From positions 1 to 39,642 of the forward strand of contig CAZCJA010000011.1 of NCBI GenBank assembly GCA_964499015.1: a stretch of DNA of 39,642 nucleotides. Reading direction: 5' to 3'. The DNA is from CAZCJA01 sp964499015 (lineage in GTDB: Bacteria > Elusimicrobiota > Elusimicrobia > F11). The position numbers were made by a program, and so were the translations under genes. Shown in pieces: positions 16,040 to 24,363 of the stretch (the stretch's first letter is position 1; each line of letters starts with the position of its first letter). Below the pieces are notes generated by a model that saw only the letters and a list, made by a program, of their open reading frames with translations, did no database searches and had not been told where the DNA came from.

Positions 16040-16301
16040 TCCTGAAGCGGTTCAAGAAGTTGTCGCGTTCGTTCTCAGCCGGCGCATCTTTCGCGGCTGG
16101 CGTTTGGACGGAATGCGCTACGACGCGCAGCATGCCGCGTACGACCTGGCTTGTTCCAACGGCAGCGTGACCGTTTCCGCCCGAATCATGAGTGAATGGG
16201 TGGACGAGGCCCTGGGCAAAGGCATTCCGTCGCGCCGGCGCATTAAACACGCGTTGCGCGAGGCCTTTAAGATTCAAGCGTCCGAGGATGACGATGCTTA
16301 A
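16029..16301 (+). CDS. Small hypothetical protein
   Basis: The 90-residue soluble protein is not recognised. It has a mixed alpha/beta-looking sequence, with a basic patch (GIPSRRRIKHALREAF) near the C terminus followed by an acidic tail. No ribosome site precedes the GTG, which lies in an inverted repeat. The stop lies inside the next gene, overlapping it by eight bases, which supports real, coupled translation. An internal ATG (MRYDAQ) is an alternative start. Confidence 0.55.
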   Translation: MHPNPEAVQEVVAFVLSRRIFRGWRLDGMRYDAQHAAYDLACSNGSVTVSARIMSEWVDEALGKGIPSRRRIKHALREAFKIQASEDDDA

Positions 16302-17292
16302 CCGCCAATGGCTCTTGGCGAGCCGTCCCGCCGGCGAACCCGGCCCGGAGAATTTCCAATTCGTCGAAACGCCCCTGCCCGCGCTTAAAGACGGCGAGGT
16401 TCTCGTCCAAACCGCTTATCTGTCCGTCGATCCCTACATGCGGCCGCGCATGCGCAATGTCCGCTCCTACGTGCCTCCTTACGAAATCGGCCAGGTGCTC
16501 GACGGCGGCGTTGCCGGGCGCGTTGTGGAATCGAAATGCCCAGCGTTGACGGTGGGCGACGCCGTCTGCGGCCGCCTAGGCTGGCAGGATTATTCGGCCG
16601 CACCGGGGAACGCGCTGCGCAAACTTCCTCCCGACGAACCCTTGTCGCTCTCACTCGGCGTGCTCGGCATGACCGGGCTCTCCGCTTATTTTGCGCTGCT
16701 CGATATCGGCCGCCCCAAACCCGGCGAAACCGTCCTTATCTCCGGGGCGGCGGGCGCGGTCGGCTCCATTGCCGGGCAAATCGCCAAGATCAAAGGCGCG
16801 CGCGTGGTCGGAATCGCCGGCTCCGCTGAAAAAACAAACTTTCTAACCGGCGAATGCGGTTTCGACGCCGCTGTCGATTACAAGGCCACAAGCAACCTGC
16901 GCAAAGCGCTCAAAGAAGCCTGCCCGAACGGGGTTGATGTGTATTTCGATAATGTCGGCGGGCCCACTTCCGACGCAGCGATCACGCTCATCAATCTAAA
17001 AGCGCGGATTATCATCTGCGGGCAAATTTCCCTTTATAATTTGGATGCGCCGGCCGTCGGCCCGCGGACCAACGCTTATCTTTTGGTCAGCCGCGCGCGC
17101 ATGGAAGGCTTTTTGGTGCACGATTATGAGCCGCGCTACGAAGAAGGCTTGAAAGACCTGCGCTTCTGGCTCAAAGCGGGGAAGCTCACTTACCGTGAAA
17201 CGGTAACCAACGGGCTGGAAAACGCTCCGCGCGCGTTCCTCGGTCTTTTTAAAGGCGATAACATTGGAAAGCAGTTGGTAAAAGTTTCTTGA
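16294..17292 (+). CDS. NADP-dependent oxidoreductase, MDR family (CurA/PTGR-like)
   Basis: The 332-residue cytoplasmic protein belongs to the zinc-independent medium-chain reductases, which reduce alkenal or alkenone double bonds with NADPH. The N-terminal stretch SVDPYMRPRM (about 44-53) is typical of this branch. The Rossmann motif GAAGAVGS lies near 150-157, and YFDNVGG near 216-222. No zinc-ligand Cys/His set is apparent. Length is normal (about 330-345). The ATG at 16294 overlaps the preceding small gene by eight bases; a longer reading from 16192 is a different-frame shadow of that gene. A 17-base perfect inverted repeat (17190-17206) within it looks incidental. Confidence 0.9.
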   Translation: MLNRQWLLASRPAGEPGPENFQFVETPLPALKDGEVLVQTAYLSVDPYMRPRMRNVRSYVPPYEIGQVLDGGVAGRVVESKCPALTVGDAVCGRLGWQDYSAAPGNALRKLPPDEPLSLSLGVLGMTGLSAYFALLDIGRPKPGETVLISGAAGAVGSIAGQIAKIKGARVVGIAGSAEKTNFLTGECGFDAAVDYKATSNLRKALKEACPNGVDVYFDNVGGPTSDAAITLINLKARIIICGQISLYNLDAPAVGPRTNAYLLVSRARMEGFLVHDYEPRYEEGLKDLRFWLKAGKLTYRETVTNGLENAPRAFLGLFKGDNIGKQLVKVS

Positions 17293-17313
17293 TAGAATCG
17301 CCGCAGGAATTTT

Positions 17314-17499
17314 ATGCCCGCTAAAAACAAAAAAACCAAGAAAACGAAAAAAGACGACGTCGACCCAAAAATCCTCCGCAAGATCCAGGAGCCGAAGCTG
17401 GACCCGATCGACCTGGAAGACGAGGACGAGGAAGACGAACCCATCGTCATCGACGACGAAAAACCCTTCGAATCAGAAGAAGAAAGAGAAAGCTACTAG
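17314..17499 (+). CDS. Small charged protein with basic head and acidic tail
   Basis: The 61-residue protein is unrecognised. Residues 1-14 are Lys-rich and residues 35-61 almost entirely Asp/Glu, with PKILRKIQEP between. It looks intrinsically disordered. AGGA at 17305-17308, five bases before the ATG, supports translation. The glycosyltransferase gene starts two bases after its stop, so the two are probably coupled. It could be a chaperone-like or nucleic-acid-mimic peptide, but nothing shows this. Confidence 0.65.
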   Translation: MPAKNKKTKKTKKDDVDPKILRKIQEPKLDPIDLEDEDEEDEPIVIDDEKPFESEEERESY

Positions 17500-17501
17500 C
17501 T

Positions 17502-18212
17502 TTGAAGCCTCTTCTCTCCGTAATCATGCCCGTGTTCAACGAAGCGAACACCGTTGCGGATATTATTTCGCGCGTTGAAGCCGTGAACGTCCCCAAAGAA
17601 ATCGTTATCGTCGATGACGGCTCCACCGACGGGACTCGCGACATCCTCGCCAAGCTGCTCCCGCCCGCCAGCGGCGCGGTTCGCCGGCTGATTTTCCAGG
17701 ACAAGAACCAGGGCAAAGGGGCCTGTATTCGCGTCGGCATTGAACAGGCGGCCGGTGATTACATCGTCATCCAAGACGCCGATTTGGAATACGATCCGCA
17801 GGATTATCCGCTTCTCTTGGCGCCGCTTCTGGAAAACCGTGCCGACGTGGTTTATGGCTCCCGCTATTTGGACGCCTCGCGCCACAACTCGCCGCTGTGG
17901 CACCAGATGGTCAACGCCTTCCTCACCCAATTGTCCAATTTGTTCACCGGTTTAAAACTGACCGACATGGAAACCTGCTACAAAATGTTCCGCGCGCCTC
18001 TGCTTAAGAGCATTCCGCTGCGCTCCAACCGTTTCGGCTTTGAGCCGGAAGTGACGGCCAAGATCGCCAAACGCAAAGCGCGCGTGGTCGAGGTTCCAAT
18101 TTCTTACCACGGTCGAACCCAACGCCAGGGCAAGAAAATAAATTGGACGGACGGCGTTGCGGCCGTGCAGATCATCGCGCGCTACTGGCTCGTGGACGAT
18201 TCGAAAAAATGA
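17502..18212 (+). CDS. Family 2 glycosyltransferase (dolichol/polyprenyl-phosphate mannosyltransferase-like)
   Basis: The 236-residue protein has a complete GT-A fold: VIMPVFNEANTV (about 6-17), VIVDDGSTDGT (about 35-45), and the metal-binding Asp group in QDADLEYDP (about 89-97). No C-terminal membrane helix is present, as in DPM1-type enzymes that charge polyprenyl phosphate with a sugar. That product is the donor for GT-C enzymes, and two GT-C-like proteins are in this window (3381-4985 and 29687-31117), a plausible but unproven link. The start is TTG, two bases after the preceding stop. The stop overlaps the next ATG by four bases (ATGA). Confidence 0.88.
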   Translation: MKPLLSVIMPVFNEANTVADIISRVEAVNVPKEIVIVDDGSTDGTRDILAKLLPPASGAVRRLIFQDKNQGKGACIRVGIEQAAGDYIVIQDADLEYDPQDYPLLLAPLLENRADVVYGSRYLDASRHNSPLWHQMVNAFLTQLSNLFTGLKLTDMETCYKMFRAPLLKSIPLRSNRFGFEPEVTAKIAKRKARVVEVPISYHGRTQRQGKKINWTDGVAAVQIIARYWLVDDSKK

Positions 18213-19084
18213 GCGCGGCGGGGGCAAAAAAGACGCTCGTCTTCCGCTCGCTGTTGATCGCGGCGGCGCTCACGATCCTGAAACTGGCCGCCGGTACCAC
18301 AGGACAATCCATGGCGGTTCTGGCCAGCGCCGCCGACTCGCTGATGGATTTCGTCATCTCGCTGGCCAATTTCATGTTCATTGAAAAAGCCGAGAAGCCC
18401 GCGGATGCAGACCATCCGTACGGCCATGGAAAGATTGAAAGCCTGGCCGGGCTCGTGCAGGCCTTGTTTATCGGCGTCGTGGCTGTCGGTATCGCCACGG
18501 GCACCCTATTGCGGTTCCTCAACCCCAAACCAGTTACGCACGCCGGTGCCGGAATCCTTGTGATGGCCGTGTCGCTGGTGCTTAATTGGTGGCATGCGCG
18601 CAATTTGCGCCGCTCTCGCGACGCCACTCATTCCACCGTCATCGCCAACGAGTACCTTCACTATGCCTCTGATTTCCTGGGCCATGCGGGAGTGATCATT
18701 TCGCTTGTTTTGTTCCATCTCACCGGGCAACTATTTTGGGATCCGCTGGCGTCTTTGCTGGTCGTGGGATATGTCTTATGGAGCGTCCGGGGGATTCTCA
18801 GAAACGCGATCGCGGAACTGCTCGACGAACAGCTTCCCGAGCCCGTTCTCGGCGAGATTGCTAAGATTATCCGCGCGCACGACCGACGAATTGCGGGATT
18901 TCACCAGCTGCGCACGCGCCGCGTGGGCGACACCAAGTTCATTGAATTTCACGTAGGGCTGCGTGAAATAACGGATTTTAATGAGGCGCATGCGCTTACC
19001 GACGCCTTGATCACCCGGCTGCAAACGCAGTATCCGGGATCAATTATCACGGTGCATAGTCATCCCGAAGCCCAGGGAGAGTAG
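18209..19084 (+). CDS. Cation diffusion facilitator (FieF/YiiP-type metal exporter)
   Basis: This 291-residue inner-membrane protein exchanges divalent metal (Zn, Fe or Cd) for protons. The transport-site ligands are visible: D43 and D47 in ADSLMD, H151 and D155 in HYASD, an HxxxD pair matching YiiP. HPYGHGKIESL (about 69-79) is the family loop signature. The C-terminal cytoplasmic domain (about 200-291) ends in a His-containing segment (ITVHSHPE). An Asp/His mix at the site is compatible with zinc. The ATG at 18209 overlaps the GT2 stop; an upstream in-frame ATG at 18143 lies inside that gene and is rejected. Confidence 0.92.
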   Translation: MSAAGAKKTLVFRSLLIAAALTILKLAAGTTGQSMAVLASAADSLMDFVISLANFMFIEKAEKPADADHPYGHGKIESLAGLVQALFIGVVAVGIATGTLLRFLNPKPVTHAGAGILVMAVSLVLNWWHARNLRRSRDATHSTVIANEYLHYASDFLGHAGVIISLVLFHLTGQLFWDPLASLLVVGYVLWSVRGILRNAIAELLDEQLPEPVLGEIAKIIRAHDRRIAGFHQLRTRRVGDTKFIEFHVGLREITDFNEAHALTDALITRLQTQYPGSIITVHSHPEAQGE

Positions 19085-19147
19085 CGAATGTGGCAATTTT
19101 GTCGCAAAGTACTGGAAAAGAGGCTCGGCCTTGAGGAGAAAGACGGA

Positions 19148-19621
19148 ATGATCACATTTCAGAAATCAATTTTTATAAACCGCCCCGTTGAAGAGATCTT
19201 TCATTACGCGACCGATAACAACTTTTTCGAACGTTGGATGCCGGGGCTGGTTTTCTCGAAGATCTCCTCCGATGCCCTCTTTCTCAATATGGGCGCCACC
19301 CTTTTGCAGCGCATCCAGTTCGGAACCATTACCGAAGACATCATGGGCCGCGTGGTGACTTTCGAACCGGAGCGCCGCTGGGCATACACGGGCCTGGGCG
19401 AAACATTTTGCTTCCGCCGCATGTGGAGCTTCGAGCGTCTCAGCAAAGGCACCAAGATCCACTTCTACGAAGAACTTTCCAGCCGCAAGCCGCTGCCCGT
19501 CTATTTCGGCTTCGTGCTCCGCTACAAGCTCAGCAAGGCCAACACCAAAAGTCTCGAAGCCTTAAGGCGTGACTTGGAAAGCAAAGGCACGTTCCTTCCT
19601 TCTTTGGCAACCAGCCGTTAA
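19148..19621 (+). CDS. SRPBCC (START/polyketide-cyclase-like) protein
   Basis: The 157-residue protein fits the SRPBCC ligand-binding fold. It opens with a strand and helix (FQKSIFINRPVEEIFHYATD) typical of the family and ends with a long C-terminal helix (about 125-150). Such proteins bind hydrophobic small molecules; no ligand or enzyme role can be assigned. GAGGAG (19133-19138) nine bases before the ATG favours this start. An in-frame ATG at 19088, preceded by GGGAGA, would add 20 residues and remains possible. It follows the CDF gene closely. Confidence 0.75.
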   Translation: MITFQKSIFINRPVEEIFHYATDNNFFERWMPGLVFSKISSDALFLNMGATLLQRIQFGTITEDIMGRVVTFEPERRWAYTGLGETFCFRRMWSFERLSKGTKIHFYEELSSRKPLPVYFGFVLRYKLSKANTKSLEALRRDLESKGTFLPSLATSR

Positions 19622-19623
19622 TA

Positions 19624-19629
19624 TATAAT
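19624..19629 (+). promoter_or_regulatory. -10 box (TATAAT) just before serC
   Basis: A perfect TATAAT ends eight bases before the serC ATG, so transcription would start at or next to the A of the start codon. There is no Shine-Dalgarno site. TTGGCA at 19604-19609 is a possible -35 but the spacer is only 14 bases. Confidence 0.6.
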
Positions 19630-19637
19630 CTCGCCCC

Positions 19638-20729
19638 ATGAAACAGCGCGTCTTTAACTTCAACGCGGGACCGTCGACGCTCCCGCTGCCCGTCCTCAAA
19701 ACGGCCCAGAAAGAACTGGTGTCGTACGGCACCGCCGGAATGTCGGTGCTGGAGATGAGTCACCGTGAAAAAGATTTCACGGCCATTCTTGCCCGCGCCG
19801 AAAACGGCCTGCGTTCGCTGCTCGGCATCACCGAAGATTATTCGATTTTGTTTTTGGGCGGCGGCGCGAGCTTGCAGTTCGCGATGATCCCCATGAACCT
19901 GGCCGGCCCCGGCAAACCGGTTGACCTCATCAACACCGGCACCTGGAGCAAAAAGGCCGCCGAAGAAATCGCCAAAATCTCCGTTTTGCGCTTGGCCGCC
20001 AGCACGGAGAGTGAGAAATACGCGCGCCTGCCGCGGCCAGAAGAAATTGCGCTCACATCCGACGCGGCCTACGTGCACGTTTGCTCCAACAACACGATCG
20101 AAGGCACGCAGTGGGCGTCGTTCCCGGAGACGGGAAACATTCCACTGGTCGCGGACATGTCGTCGGATATTTTGTCACGCAAAATAGACGTCTCGCGCTT
20201 CGGCCTTATTTTTGCCGGCGCGCAGAAAAATTTGGGGCCCGCCGGCGTGACGCTGGTGATCATTCGCAAAGATTTGGTAGAGCGTGCGAGCAAAACTTTG
20301 CCCGCGATTCTTCAGTACCGCACCCATTTGAAAGAACCATCTCTCTATAACACGCCGCCGACGTTCCCGATTTACATAGTCGCGCTCATGACCGAGTGGG
20401 TGAAGAAAGAAGGCGGTATTGCGGGCATGGAAAAGAAAAACGCCGCCAAAGCGGCTCAGCTTTACGCCGAGATTGACCGGACCGGTTTTTATGCGTGCCC
20501 CGTCCCCAAAAGCGACCGCTCGAACATGAACATTGTTTTCCGCCTGAAGGGCGGCGACGAGGCACTCGAAGAAAAATTTGTCGCCGAAGCGAAGAAGAAA
20601 GGATTGGTCGGCCTCAAGGGCCACCGCTCCGTCGGCGGCCTGCGCGCCTCGCTCTACAACGCGATGAGCCCGCAAGGCGTGAAATCACTCGTGTTGTTTA
20701 TGAAGGATTTCGAGAAGAAAAACGGCTGA
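19638..20729 (+). CDS. serC: Phosphoserine aminotransferase
   Basis: The 363-residue PLP enzyme makes phosphoserine for serine synthesis and, in the DXP-dependent B6 route, 4-phosphohydroxy-threonine. It starts with the family signature FNFNAGPSTLP. MSVLEMSHR follows near 35-43, and the PLP lysine lies in FAGAQKNLGPAG (about 190-201). The C-terminal GLKGHRSVGGLRASLYNA is also diagnostic. Length is standard (about 360). No ribosome site is present; a TATAAT ends eight bases before the ATG, pointing to a leaderless message. pdxH follows after seven bases, so two enzymes needing or making PLP sit together. Confidence 0.96.
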   Translation: MKQRVFNFNAGPSTLPLPVLKTAQKELVSYGTAGMSVLEMSHREKDFTAILARAENGLRSLLGITEDYSILFLGGGASLQFAMIPMNLAGPGKPVDLINTGTWSKKAAEEIAKISVLRLAASTESEKYARLPRPEEIALTSDAAYVHVCSNNTIEGTQWASFPETGNIPLVADMSSDILSRKIDVSRFGLIFAGAQKNLGPAGVTLVIIRKDLVERASKTLPAILQYRTHLKEPSLYNTPPTFPIYIVALMTEWVKKEGGIAGMEKKNAAKAAQLYAEIDRTGFYACPVPKSDRSNMNIVFRLKGGDEALEEKFVAEAKKKGLVGLKGHRSVGGLRASLYNAMSPQGVKSLVLFMKDFEKKNG

Positions 20730-20736
20730 GCCCGTT

Positions 20737-21321
20737 ATGACGCTTTACCGGAAAGCCATCGGCGAAATGCGTTCCCTGCTTCGCCAAGCGCAGCGCCAGC
20801 ATCGGCAAGAACCCGTCGCCATGACACTGGCCACCGCGTCCTCCAACCGCCAACCCTCCACGCGCACGGTCCTTCTCAAAGGCGTTTCCAACCAGGGCTT
20901 TGTCTTCTTCACCAACACCAACAGCCGCAAAGGACGCCAATTGGCGGATAATCCGCGCGCCGCGCTGTGTTTTTTCTTTGATTCGCTCGACCGGCAAGTA
21001 AACGTTGAGGGACGGGTTCATCGCGTGAGCGATAAAGAAGCCGACGCCTATTGGAATACCCGGCCGCGTCAAAGCCAGCTTGGCGCCTGGGCTTCGCAGC
21101 AGTCCTCCCCGCTGAAAAATCGCGCGGCGCTGCTCAAGCGCGCGGCGCAGTTCGCAAAAAAATACAAAGGAAAGAACGTTCCGCGGCCCCCGTATTGGAC
21201 GGGGTTTTGCGTGCTGCCGAACCGGATTGAGTTTTGGAAGCGGGGCGCTTACCGGCTGCATCACCGGCTCGCGTATGAGAAGAAAGGCGGCCGCTGGACG
21301 GTCGCGCTGCTGAATCCTTAG
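20737..21321 (+). CDS. pdxH: Pyridoxamine/pyridoxine 5'-phosphate oxidase
   Basis: The 194-residue FMN enzyme oxidises PNP or PMP to PLP, the last step of the DXP-dependent vitamin B6 pathway. FMN-site segments RTVLLKGV (about 43-50) and FFTNTNSRKGRQL (about 57-69) are clear, as is WASQQS (about 111-116). The substrate pair Arg-x-His is kept in RLHHR near the C terminus. The final residues ALLNP differ from the usual R-L-x-P by losing the Arg, a small oddity. It forms a pair with serC (PdxF in this pathway). The last four bases overlap the convergent secreted-protein gene. Confidence 0.93.
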   Translation: MTLYRKAIGEMRSLLRQAQRQHRQEPVAMTLATASSNRQPSTRTVLLKGVSNQGFVFFTNTNSRKGRQLADNPRAALCFFFDSLDRQVNVEGRVHRVSDKEADAYWNTRPRQSQLGAWASQQSSPLKNRAALLKRAAQFAKKYKGKNVPRPPYWTGFCVLPNRIEFWKRGAYRLHHRLAYEKKGGRWTVALLNP

Positions 21322-21989
21322 TCGCCGGTCCGCACGAATTGGCGGTCGGGCCAGCGTTCCTTAAGCAAAACGCGGGTTTTGGGATCAAACCACGAAGTTG
21401 TCACGCTCTGTGAAAATGCGGTGTTGGCGACTAGGGCGGGCACGCGTTTCTCGCCGCGGGCGGCCTGGCCAATTTCATTGATGTTGCGTCGCGCGCGCGA
21501 AACCGCTAATTCCCGCCCCGAAAAAACCTTCGCCGACCTGGCCTCTTTCAACTTCATTTCAAAAAACGGGCTGCCTGATTTTTCCAAATCATATTCCGTT
21601 ATTTCATACTCGCCCTGTCCAATAGCTTGCGCAAAACGTTGGCCATTGTTGTCTATTTTAATTGTCAGCGCGCCATTAATAATTTTCCCTTCTGCCGATG
21701 AATTCATCCCATCGCCTTCAATTCTTTTGTGGAACTCGACGAGGCCTTTTTCGTTAAAAATGGCTTCGTGCTTTTCCACGGACTTGAACGGGGGCTTGGT
21801 GTAAATAAAATGCCACTCGACGCGCGTCGCCGGTTTTTCGTCGTAGGTCGTTTTCTTTTCGCTGACGGCCAGCGTGCCGACGGCGTTGCCGCCCAAATCT
21901 TGAATCTCGTAGCGGCCCGGCGTAAACGCGCCCCACGCGGGCAATGCCGCGAGAAGAAAAAGCGCCGTTGAGAAAAAACTCTTATTCAA
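21318..21989 (-). CDS. Secreted hypothetical protein
   Basis: The 223-residue precursor starts with a signal peptide (FFSTALFLLAALPAWGA, cleavage probably after WGA), so the product is periplasmic or outer-membrane associated. The rest looks beta-rich with no motif I can name; the overall pattern (long strands with a Lys/Glu-rich middle) is reminiscent of DUF3108-like periplasmic proteins, but I am not sure. The start is TTG, eight bases inside the end of the HEAT lipoprotein gene, so it is the last gene of the waaF operon. No strong ribosome site is visible. Confidence 0.6.
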   Translation of the reverse strand: MNKSFFSTALFLLAALPAWGAFTPGRYEIQDLGGNAVGTLAVSEKKTTYDEKPATRVEWHFIYTKPPFKSVEKHEAIFNEKGLVEFHKRIEGDGMNSSAEGKIINGALTIKIDNNGQRFAQAIGQGEYEITEYDLEKSGSPFFEMKLKEARSAKVFSGRELAVSRARRNINEIGQAARGEKRVPALVANTAFSQSVTTSWFDPKTRVLLKERWPDRQFVRTGD

Positions 21990-23595
21990 GCGGAGCCAGC
22001 CTTAACGCGCCAAGCGCGATTTCCGCTTTAACAAACGGGTTGTCTTCCACCGGAAGACGCGCCATCATGAGCGCGTAATCGGACTGTTCGCCATAGCGGC
22101 CCAAGAACCAGTACGTGAGCGCGCGCGACGGCCAATCCGGATCGATCAAATGGGTGAGCATCATTTGCCGGCCCGACGGATCGCCGAAGCGGGCCAACAC
22201 CTGCATCGCGTAGATGCGCAACGCCGGAGATGGGTCGCCGGTCGCGATCGCATACAACGACGGCAACGCCCCGGTAAAGCGGCCGGCCTCAATCCCTTCC
22301 ATCGAACCAAAGCGGACGATGGCGTTTTTGTCGGTCAACCCTTCTTGAATCAAATTCAGCACAAAGGGGTCGCGTTCGTAGGACAGCGCGACGATCGCGG
22401 TGGCGCGGATCAGCGGATTTCCACCATTCGGCTTGTCCGGCTGCGCACGCGCCAGCCTTTCCAATTCTGATTTCAATACGCCGTCGGTCGTTCCAGCCAG
22501 GCCTTCGATCACAAGATAGCTGATTTCTGAATACCGCATTTTAAGGGCAAACCCTGCCGGCGTGACCATCGCGTTCAAATCCTGCAGCACGGGATCCTGC
22601 TGTTGAATGGGGTCCAATTGCGATTCCAGGCGATTTTTAATCAGGTTCAGCAATTGGTTGTTGATCTCGGCGGCGATCTGCAAGGACTTGGGAATGCGCA
22701 AGCGCGGCGGAACGATAACCAGCGGTTCCATGTCGATTACTTTGTCCTTGCCGATCGTGTACGCCACTTCGGCGTTATCGCGCCAACCCGGCGTGAATGG
22801 CGAGTAAGAAACTTTTTCGCCTTTCTTCGAGATCAGCTTAAGCGCTGAAATGGACAGCTCGGCGACCACGTAATCATTGCGGTTGTTTTCACGGCGGAGA
22901 TAGCTGACGAGTTTTTGATAATCGTCCGGCTTGCCGTAGTCGCCCAAATAACGCGCGGACATCGCACGCACAAGCCAGCTGTCGTGGTCCAATCCTTTAT
23001 AAAGCGTCTCCAGCCCGCTTTGGTCGCCCATCGACAGAACCGCCTGTGCGGCAAAAACGCGCATGAGGGGCGACCAGTCGCGAACCATCGTCTGCTGCAG
23101 GAGCGGCAGCGCGTCGGGCTGGCCCCACACCTGCAGCGCCTCAATCGCCGCGAAACGAATGCCGACTTTGCTGTCGAGCAGGGATTCCTTCAAGAATTTT
23201 TTGTGCGACGGGTCGTAGAAGCTCGCCAATGTGGTGATCGCTTCGGCTCGGACTTCCGGATTTCGCGACCACTGCACAACTTCAATTAAGCGGCGGCGCA
23301 GTTCCGGATCGCGGGAAATTTTAAGGGCTTCGACCAGCGAGATGCCGAAATTCAGATAACGAAGCTTGATGCGGTAGCCGGCCGGAGTGCCGAGCGTGAT
23401 CAGCTGACGCATCGACGTCGATTCATAGTCGTCGGCGGTGATTTTCGTGCCCTCTTTCTGATTGAGCAGGGCGAGCAGCGTCTGCGTGATGCCGTTCATG
23501 TCTTGATTGTAGGCCGCGTGAGAGGGCCCCACGGCCATTTGACCGCCGCAGCCCACAAAAAAGGCAACCACCAATAATGCGCTGATTTTTTTCAT
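21982..23595 (-). CDS. HEAT-repeat lipoprotein with internal duplication
   Basis: The 537-residue precursor has a lipoprotein signal (MKKISALLVVAFFVGC, lipid Cys16). Two homologous halves of about 230 residues follow. TPAGYRIKLRY pairs with TPAGFALKMRY, MRVFAAQAVLSMGDQSG with LRIYAMQVLARFGDPSG, and YLGDYGKPDDY with FLGRYGEQSDY. Each half is a run of HEAT-like helix pairs ending in a short ALRL/ALKL segment. Such proteins are scaffolds; nothing indicates an enzyme. The ATG at 23595 gives a clean signal; a TTG at 23607 adds four residues. It sits mid-operon, 21 bases after the preceding stop. Confidence 0.75.
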   Translation of the reverse strand: MKKISALLVVAFFVGCGGQMAVGPSHAAYNQDMNGITQTLLALLNQKEGTKITADDYESTSMRQLITLGTPAGYRIKLRYLNFGISLVEALKISRDPELRRRLIEVVQWSRNPEVRAEAITTLASFYDPSHKKFLKESLLDSKVGIRFAAIEALQVWGQPDALPLLQQTMVRDWSPLMRVFAAQAVLSMGDQSGLETLYKGLDHDSWLVRAMSARYLGDYGKPDDYQKLVSYLRRENNRNDYVVAELSISALKLISKKGEKVSYSPFTPGWRDNAEVAYTIGKDKVIDMEPLVIVPPRLRIPKSLQIAAEINNQLLNLIKNRLESQLDPIQQQDPVLQDLNAMVTPAGFALKMRYSEISYLVIEGLAGTTDGVLKSELERLARAQPDKPNGGNPLIRATAIVALSYERDPFVLNLIQEGLTDKNAIVRFGSMEGIEAGRFTGALPSLYAIATGDPSPALRIYAMQVLARFGDPSGRQMMLTHLIDPDWPSRALTYWFLGRYGEQSDYALMMARLPVEDNPFVKAEIALGALRLAPLE

Positions 23596-23616
23596 TGGAA
23601 AATCCAATTTATCAAA

Positions 23617-24363
23617 TTAAAACGGAATGCTTTCCCCGCGCTTAAGAACAATCAATCCGCCGGAAAATAGCTGATCGGCCAACGTTTTTTCCAACCGCTT
23701 TCTATCGGCCGCGCGCGGCGCGGGATCGTAATAGGCGAAGTGCGGCTGCAGGAGCGCGATGGCCTCCACGGCTATAACATCGCTGTCCGCGGCCACCACC
23801 GCCGCGTGCAGTTCTTTCCCGTCGTCGCGCAATGAGAACACGAACTCGCGCAGCGCATCGGCGGAATTTAAGCGGCCGCTGACAAAAATGTTTCGCCCAT
23901 TGTCGAATTCAAGAAGATAGCCGTTTTTCATTTTTTCACCTTGTCCGGCGGTGGCAGCGCCCGCAAACAGAAACGCCTCATCCTTCTTTAAGAAGAGCCG
24001 CTGGCCCGACGAAACACTTTTGACCTGCGTGTAGCCCGCCTTTTGCAAGGCGCCCAAAAGCGGCGGCGGAGCCATGATTTTTAAATCACGGCGCACACTC
24101 AGCGCAGCGGCCGGCGTTTGCGTCAAAAGCAGGTAATCGATCTGCGCGCTGTCCCAGGCGTTCGACGCCCCCGGATCAACCAAGATTTTTATCGTTTTGT
24201 ATTCGATCATAAGGGCGCCGTCTTTGTCCGTCTTGATCTCACCATGGGTTTTCTCGAGGCCGGGAACTGTTTCCGGAACGGTTTCCACGGGCGGCCTTAG
24301 AGGCGCCGCACAGCCCGCCAGCAGCAGCAAACCGATCAACAGCCGTTCAGGACGCTTAACCAT
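23617..24363 (-). CDS. Lipoprotein resembling a metallo-beta-lactamase fold without metal ligands
   Basis: The 248-residue precursor has a lipobox LLAGC (Cys18). Residues 52-90 read like the start of a UlaG-type MBL domain: IEYKTIKILVDPG, then IDYLLLTQ. Where HxHxDH should follow there is TPAAAL, so the first metal-binding motif is gone. Further on, GYLLEF-NG-IFVSG corresponds to the usual strand ending in sGDT, again without the Asp. The fold call is by eye and of moderate confidence; if right, this is a non-catalytic binding or structural protein at the membrane. GAGG seven bases before the ATG fixes the start, which overlaps the zinc-ribbon gene by eight bases. A longer ORF to 24474 is out-of-frame overlap. 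Confidence 0.65.
   Translation of the reverse strand: MVKRPERLLIGLLLLAGCAAPLRPPVETVPETVPGLEKTHGEIKTDKDGALMIEYKTIKILVDPGASNAWDSAQIDYLLLTQTPAAALSVRRDLKIMAPPPLLGALQKAGYTQVKSVSSGQRLFLKKDEAFLFAGAATAGQGEKMKNGYLLEFDNGRNIFVSGRLNSADALREFVFSLRDDGKELHAAVVAADSDVIAVEAIALLQPHFAYYDPAPRAADRKRLEKTLADQLFSGGLIVLKRGESIPF

Noticed and set aside
17190..17206. Perfect inverted repeat TTACCGT-GAA-ACGGTAA
   Set aside because: It lies inside the MDR oxidoreductase reading frame, far from its end and without a T run, so a terminator or operator role is unlikely.
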